A DNA stretch of 64,000 bases from Clostridia bacterium (GTDB taxonomy: Bacteria; Bacillota; Clostridia; TANB77; CAG-508): positions 54,733 through 118,732 of the forward strand of contig JAAWJM010000002.1 of assembly GCA_022796855.1 (NCBI GenBank). Direction: 5' to 3'. The notes under the pieces are model-generated. The model did not search any database and was not told the DNA's origin. It worked only from the letters and a program-made list of their open reading frames with translations. The position numbers and the translations under genes were made by a program. How positions within the stretch are numbered: position 1 is the stretch's first letter; each line of letters opens with the position of its first letter. Below, piece by piece: positions 27,536-34,518 of this stretch.

Positions 27536-28405
27536 TCATGAGTCTAACATATCCCATTCACATCCTAACACCCATCTCAAAGCAGATAATTTTCCATTTA
27601 TCATTCCCCACTCAAAATCACTATATGGTCCAACATCGTCTTCTCCATATTTATTTATTAGTTGTTCCGCAGATTTTTGAGCTTCTTCTAGAATCTTATC
27701 ATCAATTGTATCGTTTCTTCCATAGCAGTTATTCATTAGCATTAAGTGTCTATCTAACCAAACTCTTTCATAAAATTCATTTTCAGCTTTTGATATTTCA
27801 TCTATACTTCTAGTTTCATTCTCGTTTTTAATAGTATCATATATCTTCTTTGAATATTCCAAATTATTATTTAATATTTTTTCAATTTTACTATATTTTT
27901 CTTTTAATTCAGACATAGAATCAAAATATGCAAGTTGTTCTTCTTTTGTCATATCTATATCTAAAAATTCCATTCTAATCCCATAATTCATTGGACTATT
28001 TAATATATTATTCAGACTTTCCAAGTGTATTATTTTTAAATCTATATCTTTCCTTAAGTTACTCAAATCCATTCTTTCTGATAATTTTAATTCTTGATTA
28101 GTTATAAAAACTAAACCTTTAGCATTATTTTTCTTTATTCCTTCTATATCATGTTTAAATTTATCTTTTATGATATTCAATGTTTGTTGTCCTCTTGGGA
28201 AAAAAACTGCTGCTATCCATTTTTTTCCTTTATAAGTTAAACATATATCCTTTAATCCATCTTTTCCTCCTAATGGATGTGATGGCTCTATTTCTTTGTA
28301 TCCTTCAACTTTTAAAATTAAAGCTGCTAATCTTTCAGAAGCCGCTTGCCCTCTATCCCATTCTAATAATCTATGCCATGTTTCCTGTCCTTCATTTCTT
28401 CTCAT
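27536..28405 (-). CDS. Protein with restriction-endonuclease-like N-terminal domain
   Basis: About 289 residues with no named family I am sure of. Residues 1-140 follow a restriction-endonuclease-like layout: ERLAALILKVEGYKEIEPSH, then PLGGKDGLKDI, then KKWIAAVFFPRGQ. The position where a nuclease would carry ExK or QxK reads AAVFF, so catalysis is doubtful. The last 75 residues (ERVWLDRHLMLM to GKLSALRWVLGCEWDMLDS) form a compact conserved-looking domain. I use the Met at 28405 because a promoter (TTGAAT, 17 bases, TACAAT) lies within the longer frame and AAAGGA precedes this Met. Next to Fic; a defence role is inferred. Confidence 0.6.
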   Translation of the reverse strand: MRRNEGQETWHRLLEWDRGQAASERLAALILKVEGYKEIEPSHPLGGKDGLKDICLTYKGKKWIAAVFFPRGQQTLNIIKDKFKHDIEGIKKNNAKGLVFITNQELKLSERMDLSNLRKDIDLKIIHLESLNNILNSPMNYGIRMEFLDIDMTKEEQLAYFDSMSELKEKYSKIEKILNNNLEYSKKIYDTIKNENETRSIDEISKAENEFYERVWLDRHLMLMNNCYGRNDTIDDKILEEAQKSAEQLINKYGEDDVGPYSDFEWGMINGKLSALRWVLGCEWDMLDS

Positions 28406-28570
28406 ATTATTATATCCTTTCATCAATATATCTGCAATCTTTTTTGCGAACATTTGTATTGTATCATGTTTTTTTATAACATTCAATCTTTTTAGCAAAA
28501 TTTGTAAAATTTTATTGATAATGAAACAAATTACATTATAATGGTTTTACATTTAATTGTTGTACACTTA

Positions 28571-28635
28571 TAAAGTGTGGAGTTCAATTCATCTTTTATA
28601 AAGATGCTTTTAAGCCTTCTTTTGATAGAAGGCTT
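28571..28635. terminator. Row of hairpins after the ALDH gene
   Basis: Hairpins at 28612-28620/28627-28635 (9 bp) and about 28590-28608 (CATCTTT/AAAGATG) lie in the gene-free gap between the ALDH stop and the upstream end of the nuclease-fold gene. T-runs are modest on both strands. Confidence 0.5.
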
Positions 28636-28658
28636 TTACTTAAACTATAAATAACTTA

Positions 28659-30026
28659 CTACTTTTCAAATGCAACTACTTTAATGTTGCATAATCCTCT
28701 TAATCCCCATTTTCCACGAGTTCTTCCTAAACCTGATTTTTTAACTCCACCAAATGGATTATAAGGTGCAGAATATGCTAAATTATTGCAAGCCACCATT
28801 CCAGTTTTTAATTCTTTACTTATTTTCTCAAAATTTTCTTTATTAGTAGTAAACACATATCCACCTAAACCATAAATCGTATCATTTGCAAGTTCAATTG
28901 CTTCTTCTATAGTCTTAAAGCTAACAATAGGTAATATAGGTCCAAATACTTCTTCTTTCCATACTTTCATATCTTTTGTAATATTCGTTAGAATTGTTGG
29001 CACAAAATAATTTCCTTTTTCTTCTGGTTGTTTTCCATCACAAATAACATTTGCTCCTTTATTTACTGCATCATCAAATTGCTCTAACAAAGTATTAATT
29101 TGCTTTTCATTTACAAGAGGTCCTATTGTGGTATTTCTATCAAGTGGATTTCCTATAATTTGTGATTCAGCAATATTTTTAAGTTTACTAACTACTTCAT
29201 CAAATATACTTTCATGAACAATTAACCTTTTTAATGCATGGCATAATTGCCCACTATTTGAAAATTTCTTTTTAAATATACCTGCAATAACATTATCAAT
29301 ATCAGCATCTTCACATACAATTCCTGGTGCAGAACCTCCTAATTCCATAAGAATTGGATTCATTTTATTTGCTGCTACTTTATATAGATATTCTCCTGTT
29401 TTTGTATTTCCTGTAAAACAAATCATTTCAATATCTTGTTCTACTAAAAAACTTCCTATTTCTTTTCCTCCAAATACAAATTGCCATACTCCCTTTGGTA
29501 ATCCTGAGTTATTCAATAGTTCTTCTAAAAGTTTATAAAGAAGTGGTAAATTAGGATCTGGTTTACTAATTACAACATTACCAACAATTAGATTTTGAAA
29601 AGCTACTGCACAGCATAATGAAAATGGATAATTAAATGGCGAAATTGCTACAACTATACCTTTTGGTTCATAAAAAACTTTTTGTATTTCTTTATCACTT
29701 TCAAATGTTATTTCTGGAGCAATACAATTCTTTGCATTTTCTAAATCCCATTTTATATTTTTTAATGTAGACTTTATTTCATTTTCTGATTGAACAATTG
29801 GTTTTCCCATTTCTAATGATATTAAATTCGCAATTTTATCTGTCTTTTCTTCAAATTTGTTATATATTTCTTCTAATATTTCAATTCTTTTATCAATATC
29901 TAAATTAGCCCATTCAGTTTGTACAGACTTTGCTAAATTCACTTTTTCTATAACCTCTTCCTTTGTATTTTCTTCAATTTCCCCTAAAATTTCATTATTG
30001 CTTGGGTTTGTAGAAATTATTTTCAT
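28659..30026 (-). CDS. NAD(P)-dependent aldehyde dehydrogenase (succinate-semialdehyde dehydrogenase-like)
   Basis: Oxidises an aldehyde to the acid. 455 residues. Motifs: cofactor-site SPFNYPF (about 130), CFTGNTKTG (about 220), catalytic glutamate in MELGGSAP (about 243), catalytic cysteine in NSGQLCHALKR (about 277), EEVFGPILPIV and C-terminal NPFGGVKKSGLGR. The closest described group is the succinate-semialdehyde/short-chain aldehyde dehydrogenases. It follows the NIF3-domain gene by 30 bases and should share its four-box promoter. Its aldehyde may come from the second operon of the element, which is inference. Confidence 0.9.
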   Translation of the reverse strand: MKIISTNPSNNEILGEIEENTKEEVIEKVNLAKSVQTEWANLDIDKRIEILEEIYNKFEEKTDKIANLISLEMGKPIVQSENEIKSTLKNIKWDLENAKNCIAPEITFESDKEIQKVFYEPKGIVVAISPFNYPFSLCCAVAFQNLIVGNVVISKPDPNLPLLYKLLEELLNNSGLPKGVWQFVFGGKEIGSFLVEQDIEMICFTGNTKTGEYLYKVAANKMNPILMELGGSAPGIVCEDADIDNVIAGIFKKKFSNSGQLCHALKRLIVHESIFDEVVSKLKNIAESQIIGNPLDRNTTIGPLVNEKQINTLLEQFDDAVNKGANVICDGKQPEEKGNYFVPTILTNITKDMKVWKEEVFGPILPIVSFKTIEEAIELANDTIYGLGGYVFTTNKENFEKISKELKTGMVACNNLAYSAPYNPFGGVKKSGLGRTRGKWGLRGLCNIKVVAFEK

Positions 30027-30056
30027 ATATTTACACCTCTTTCATCTTTCCATCTA

Positions 30057-30395
30057 TCATAAATCTTCTTCATCTATTAGAGGAATTATATCTATTGCTG
30101 GTTCTTCATAAGGATGAACTTCTCTTAATCTTTTTAATACTTTTTTCACTATATTAATATTACATCTTGCTTCTAATTTTTCCTCTTCTACAAATTCTAA
30201 TTTATTATTTTCTCCAATGTATGGATTAGCATTATCGGAAGGTTTAAAAGTTCCTATGCACTTTGTAGCTATAGTACAATATGTATAGTTTCCTATAATT
30301 CCTGCTCCTTCATCACATATAGCATTTCTTATTTCTTTGATATTCTCGACTGGTGCAGTTACAATAATTTTTACTTTTTTAACATCAAATCTCAT
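30057..30395 (-). CDS. Stand-alone NIF3/YqfO insert-type (CutA-like) domain protein
   Basis: A 112-residue protein equal to the ferredoxin-like domain inserted in NIF3/YqfO proteins: IIVTAPVENIKEIRNAICDE, GAGIIGNYTYCT, GTFKPSDNANPYIGE, and HPYEEPAIDIIPL at the end. The domain resembles PII/CutA folds and is thought to be regulatory or ligand-binding; the catalytic NIF3 dinuclear-metal parts are absent. First gene of a two-gene operon with the aldehyde dehydrogenase. RBS AGAGGTG. Confidence 0.85.
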   Translation of the reverse strand: MRFDVKKVKIIVTAPVENIKEIRNAICDEGAGIIGNYTYCTIATKCIGTFKPSDNANPYIGENNKLEFVEEEKLEARCNINIVKKVLKRLREVHPYEEPAIDIIPLIDEEDL

Positions 30396-30504
30396 CTTTT
30401 TAACACCTCTAACTCTCTTCTAAATGTTCTTTTATATTGTCCTCCTATATACATTTATCCTTTTCTAATACAACACACATTATTTTTTTACCCTTTCTAC
30501 TTTT

Positions 30505-30662
30505 CCTGTGTTATCTCCTTATACTCCACACACCCTAAATCTCGATTTTGCTTTATTTTTCAAGTTTTATAATAGTGTCAAAATGTCCAGTTGAGTTGTT
30601 GAAAAAATAACTTTAAATGGACATTTTAACCTATCCATTTAAACCTCGTTTTGTGTCCAGTT
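30505..30662 (-). promoter_or_regulatory. Four-box promoter and conserved leader, copy 1 (NIF3/ALDH operon)
   Basis: Four boxes of the form TRTCCRKTT lie at 30584, 30615 (inverted), 30632 and 30654. On the minus strand a TATTAT -10 (30574-30569) overlaps the first box region, and a leader of about 65 bases follows (30505-30568, containing TTTAGGGTGTGT and TATAAGGAG). The leader and box spacing are shared with 34117-34276. The -35 is poor here, which fits activator dependence. The gap 30396-30758 otherwise holds no gene. Confidence 0.6.
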
Positions 30663-30758
30663 TTACATTTTTTGTTTAGTAATTTATATTTATTAAGATA
30701 AAATAGAATTGTGCTATTTACACTCTCATTTGCTATATGTCTATAATTTTTTCTGTTC

Positions 30759-30946
30759 TTATAATAGCTTTTCTATTTCTTCGCCTTTTAAATATACATC
30801 ATTTATTTTATTGATTTGTTCCTTAGCTTCTTCTATTCTATTATTAGCTAGTAAATATCCAACTATATATACAAAAGAACTTTTTAAAGTTCTACTTTTG
30901 AACATTTATCTAAAAATTTAATTTCTTTCTTTAAAGAATCAAGCAT
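30759..30946 (-). pseudogene. Small helical protein after RidA, frameshifted
   Basis: The ATG directly follows the RidA stop (TAGATG) with GGAG upstream, so it is translationally coupled. It reads MLDSLKKEIKFLDKCSKVEL and stops at 30884-30886. With one base added in the T-run there, it continues KSSFVYIVGYLLANNRIEE and ends GEEIEKLL at 30759, giving about 62 residues. Predicted all-helical; no family recognised. The break may be real decay or a base-call error. Confidence 0.5.
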
Positions 30947-31345
30947 CTATTTCTCCTTAATTGCTATTACTTCTATTTCTATTTTACATCCTTTTTTAAC
31001 TAGACTATTTACTTCAACTAATGTACTTACTGGTTTACTATTTGCAAAATATTTATTTCTAATAGGCGATACTTTAGCAAAGTCATTCATATCTGTCAAA
31101 AAAATTTGAGTTTTTACTACATCATCTAAATTTGAATTTGCTTCTTTTAATATTCTTTGAATGCAATTAAAAACATATTCTGTTTGTCCTTCAATATCTT
31201 CACATACAACATTCCCTTTTGAGTCTTGTGCAATTTGTCCAGTAACAAATATCATTTCTACAGTACCTATATCTACTTTTATTCCATGAGAATAAGCCCC
31301 CATAATTTCTGCTGAATCTTCTAGTATGATACTTTCTTTAAACAT
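30947..31345 (-). CDS. RidA/YjgF family protein (imine/enamine deaminase)
   Basis: A 132-residue trimeric cytosolic protein that hydrolyses reactive enamines and imines from PLP enzymes. Visible family positions: FVTGQIAQDSKGN, the helix QRILKEANSNLDDVVKTQIF, and the C-terminal KGCKIEIEVIAI. The arginine that binds the substrate carboxylate (usually RxxxE pattern near the C-terminus) is not obvious: the aligned stretch reads KPVSTLVEVNSL, so activity is less certain. Start at 31345 after GAGGAGG. It is 14 bases after the SDR gene in one operon. Confidence 0.88.
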   Translation of the reverse strand: MFKESIILEDSAEIMGAYSHGIKVDIGTVEMIFVTGQIAQDSKGNVVCEDIEGQTEYVFNCIQRILKEANSNLDDVVKTQIFLTDMNDFAKVSPIRNKYFANSKPVSTLVEVNSLVKKGCKIEIEVIAIKEK

Positions 31346-31359
31346 ATTCTTTCCTCCTC

Positions 31360-32124
31360 TTAAATACTCTTTCCTCCATCTACAAGATATATTGCTCCAG
31401 TTGTCCATAATGACTTATCTGATAGTAAAAATTCTATTGTTGGTGCTATATCTTTTTTAGCATCTCCAATTCTTCCTAATGGATATAATGGTGCTTTTTC
31501 TTCTGACCATTTATCATATCCTTCTTGTGTATAGTCTCCACTTGCTACATAAATGTTAGTATATACTGCTGCAGGATTTACACTATTTACTCTTATATTA
31601 TATTTTCCAAGTTCTTGACCCATATATTTAGTTAGCATATCAACTCCTGCTTTACTTGCACAATAAGCTATTGAGCCTCCTGCTCTTTCTGATGACATTG
31701 AAGAAATATTTACAACCGATGTATTTGTTCCTTTTTTTAATAAAGGTAATAGTGTTTTAGTTAATGCAAATATTCCTGTTAAATTTATATTTATAGAATT
31801 ATTCCATTCTTCAATAGTTTGCTCTTCAATTCCACCTAATTTAATAATTCCTGCTGAATTTACTAATCCATCTAGTTTTCCATATTTTCTATCTATTTCA
31901 TTATATATCTTTTTGCAATCTTCTATATTACTAATATCTCCTTGTAAAAATGTAACTTTGTCAGAATTACTACCGAATTTTTCTTTTGCTAAAGATAAAT
32001 TTTTATCTCCTCTTGACAGAGAAATAATCTCATAATTTTCTTGTTCCAATAAATATTCTATTGTTCCAAGACCAATACCACTTGTTCCTCCTGTTACTAA
32101 AACAACTTTTTTATTATCTAACAT
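31360..32124 (-). CDS. Short-chain dehydrogenase/reductase (SDR)
   Basis: A 254-residue classical SDR. NAD(P)-binding TGGTSGIG near residue 11, NSAG near residue 88, catalytic serine in NISSMSS (about 140) and YCASK (about 153). C-terminal IEFLLSDKSLWTTGAIYLVDGG is the usual ending. It oxidises a hydroxyl or reduces a carbonyl; the substrate is unknown. RBS GGAGG. It lies between the 2-hydroxyacid dehydrogenase (36 bases upstream) and RidA. Confidence 0.92.
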   Translation of the reverse strand: MLDNKKVVLVTGGTSGIGLGTIEYLLEQENYEIISLSRGDKNLSLAKEKFGSNSDKVTFLQGDISNIEDCKKIYNEIDRKYGKLDGLVNSAGIIKLGGIEEQTIEEWNNSININLTGIFALTKTLLPLLKKGTNTSVVNISSMSSERAGGSIAYCASKAGVDMLTKYMGQELGKYNIRVNSVNPAAVYTNIYVASGDYTQEGYDKWSEEKAPLYPLGRIGDAKKDIAPTIEFLLSDKSLWTTGAIYLVDGGKSI

Positions 32125-32160
32125 TTTTTACCTCCAATAATTTTATTTATTCCTATGTTT

Positions 32161-33054
32161 TTATATACAAGCATTTTTTATATTATTTATGATTTGCTCA
32201 GTTGCTCTTTCAAGACATTGTTTAGTTACTCCTGAATGAACATTAGTATAAATTACATTATCATAATTTAATATTTCTTTTATATCATCATTTACTGTAG
32301 CATCATCGCATATATAATAATTATCTTTATTTTGTAGCCATTCTTTTAAGGTATCTAATTCATAGCATTTTCCAATTGCTGTGTTTATTATTGCTTTTTC
32401 ATTACCATATTTCTTTAAATTATCTTTTCCAATTAAACAAACATCTCTATTTACATTTATCGAAATTATATCTACTGTTTTTAGCAATTCATCTAATTCT
32501 AAGTATTTTATATTTAACTCTCTTTCTATGTTTTCTTTTCTAGTTCTACTATAGTAATAAACATTTGTATCAAGAACTCTAAGAGTTCTTGCAATCTTTG
32601 TTCCAAGATCTCCTAAACCAAGTATTCCTACTTTTATGCCAGTTAAGTCATATGCTTCTTCTTTTAATCTTCTTCCATAAAATCCGTGTACTAAATTTAT
32701 TATTTCTGCAACAACATATTCCACAGTTCCATTATCTCCATACTCTGATAAATATGAATATGTAATTCCTTTTTTCTCTGCTGTATCTATATCAACTTTT
32801 GAAAATTGCTTACCATAAAAAGAACAACATAGTGCTATATGTTTTAAATTTCTACAATTTTCAATTATTTCTTTACTTATTGTTGTACTCCAAGATACTA
32901 AAATGCAATCTGCATCTCCAATTCTTTTTATTGTTTCTTTTTCATCTGCTACATTAGTATCATAAACGACTAATTCAGTACAATATTCTTTTAATTCATT
33001 TTCTTTCTTTTTTTCCATAAATACTGGCTCTACAATTACTATCTTTTTAAACAT
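32161..33054 (-). CDS. D-isomer 2-hydroxyacid dehydrogenase family protein
   Basis: A 297-residue NAD-linked dehydrogenase of the D-2-hydroxyacid/phosphoglycerate dehydrogenase fold. Rossmann motif GILGLGDLGTKIA near residue 140; ISINVNRD replaces the more usual substrate-arginine segment; C-terminal NVHSGVTKQ offers the catalytic histidine. The conserved arginine/glutamate pair is imperfect, so the substrate may be unusual. I use the Met at 33054, 9 bases after GAGGAG, not the longer frame to 33096. Second gene of the hydrolase/dehydrogenase/SDR/RidA operon. Confidence 0.83.
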   Translation of the reverse strand: MFKKIVIVEPVFMEKKKENELKEYCTELVVYDTNVADEKETIKRIGDADCILVSWSTTISKEIIENCRNLKHIALCCSFYGKQFSKVDIDTAEKKGITYSYLSEYGDNGTVEYVVAEIINLVHGFYGRRLKEEAYDLTGIKVGILGLGDLGTKIARTLRVLDTNVYYYSRTRKENIERELNIKYLELDELLKTVDIISINVNRDVCLIGKDNLKKYGNEKAIINTAIGKCYELDTLKEWLQNKDNYYICDDATVNDDIKEILNYDNVIYTNVHSGVTKQCLERATEQIINNIKNACI

Positions 33055-33188
33055 TGTCATTTCTCCTCTATAAGTTTTTTTAAATTTTCTAACCACTCGA
33101 CCCCCTCATTATCCAATGCTGTAAGCACATTATTAAAGTTACGAACTTCTAACTCTTATTATTTTTTTAATTAGTATTAGAATACAAA

Positions 33189-33968
33189 TTAAAGTATCTC
33201 TTTTATAAAATCAATCGTTTTATTAATTGCATATTTTAATGCTTGATTATCCATATCAAATGTATGACTTCCATTTTTAATAAGCTCTAATTTTGAATTT
33301 GTACATTTACTATGTACTTCTACTGAGACTTTATATGGGACTGTTTCATCTGCTAACCCATGAACAAATAGTTTTGGAAGATTTATTGTTTGAATTTTAT
33401 CTTTTGGCTTATATCTATCAATCTCATTAAATAATGGAATTCCAAATCTAAATATTTTTCCAGCTTTATTATGTGATTTATAAAAACCATCTTTTAAAGC
33501 AATCTCTTTATTTCTTTCTGATAAAAAGTTATCTTTTCTTAACACATCATAATTATCTAAAGCTCCATACCATAAAATCAATGCTTTTACTTCATCAAAT
33601 TTTGAATAATCAACTAAAGAAACTATACTTGCTCCAAAACTTGCACCTAATATTATTATTTCTTTATATCCTTTACTTTGTAAAAATTTAATTACAGATT
33701 CTATATCTTCTATTTCTTTTGAAATAGTCATTTCATAATCAATACCTGTTGATTCTCCATGAGCTCTAAAATCAATTCTTATTGTACTATAGCCTTCTTC
33801 TTGAATTGCTTTGGCAAGTGCTCTAAAACTTCCTCTTTCGTCTTTATCTCCTCTAATTCCATGGCAAAGTAATATTACTTTATCTAGTGAAATATTCGCT
33901 ATTAAAGCACACAATTTAATATTATCAGTACTATTAATATAAATCTTTTCTTCCATTTCTATTTCCAT
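33189..33968 (-). CDS. Alpha/beta hydrolase
   Basis: A 259-residue serine hydrolase of the lipase/peptidase S9-like alpha/beta fold. Oxyanion-region CHGIRGDKDERGSF near residue 34, nucleophile serine in GASFGAS (about 107), acid in HGLADETVP (about 207) and histidine in NGSHTF (about 237). No signal peptide, so cytoplasmic. First gene of the second metabolic operon and directly behind the second four-box promoter. It may open an ester or lactone that feeds the two dehydrogenases; that is inference. Confidence 0.88.
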   Translation of the reverse strand: MEIEMEEKIYINSTDNIKLCALIANISLDKVILLCHGIRGDKDERGSFRALAKAIQEEGYSTIRIDFRAHGESTGIDYEMTISKEIEDIESVIKFLQSKGYKEIIILGASFGASIVSLVDYSKFDEVKALILWYGALDNYDVLRKDNFLSERNKEIALKDGFYKSHNKAGKIFRFGIPLFNEIDRYKPKDKIQTINLPKLFVHGLADETVPYKVSVEVHSKCTNSKLELIKNGSHTFDMDNQALKYAINKTIDFIKEIL

Positions 33969-34116
33969 TCTAAATAATTTTTACATTTAATTTATATCAC
34001 ATTTTACCTCATTTTCATAGTCTTTTACAAATATTTTTATATTACTCATTATATCCACTTCTTCTTTCACATCTATTTTAATAAGACACACTCTATTTTT
34101 TACTTTTTCCGTTTAC

Positions 34117-34276
34117 CCTGTGTCACACTCCTTATACTCTACACACCCTAAATCTTAATTTTGCTTTATTTTTCAAGTTTTATTATAGTGTCAAAATATC
34201 CGTTTTCAATTTTCAAAAAAAGCCCCTAAACGGATACTTTGCACATATCCGTTTGACACTAATTTTGTATCCGTAA
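34117..34276 (-). promoter_or_regulatory. Four-box promoter and conserved leader, copy 2 (hydrolase operon)
   Basis: Boxes TATCCGTTT at 34197 and 34246, the inverse at 34228 and TATCCGTAA at 34268. On the minus strand TTGAAA (34209-34204), 16 bases and TATAAT (34087+100, i.e. 34187-34182) form a good promoter, with the first box inside the spacer. The leader 34117-34181 is almost identical to copy 1. The two inner boxes form a perfect 9-bp hairpin. The gene-free gap 33969-34518 also holds the direct repeat at 34381. Confidence 0.65.
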
Positions 34277-34380
34277 TCATCTTATTGTCTTTGCATAGTT
34301 AAATTTTATTTCTTTATCTTTACATCAAATTTTTCATATTACCTTTACTTATTTATAATATAATTAAAGTCTATTTATAT

Positions 34381-34509
34381 TATCATACTAAGCAATTCTG
34401 CTCATATGGTATTGCTTATTTTGCTTATAGGGGTATTGTTTATTCTGCCTATAGGGGCACTTATAAAATTAATTTTCATAACCAAATTTGAAAAGATAAA
34501 ATATCTCTT
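34381..34509 (+). repeat. Direct repeat, left copy (degenerate hydrophobic peptide)
   Basis: About 129 bases, roughly 85% identical to 37006-37138. It encodes HMVLLILLIGVLFILPIG and continues, but the first ATG of the other copy is ATA here and the stop after ITK is lost, so the frame runs into the 3' end of the primase-helicase gene on the other strand. It looks like a decayed copy. Confidence 0.65.
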
Positions 34510-34518
34510 GAATAGGAT

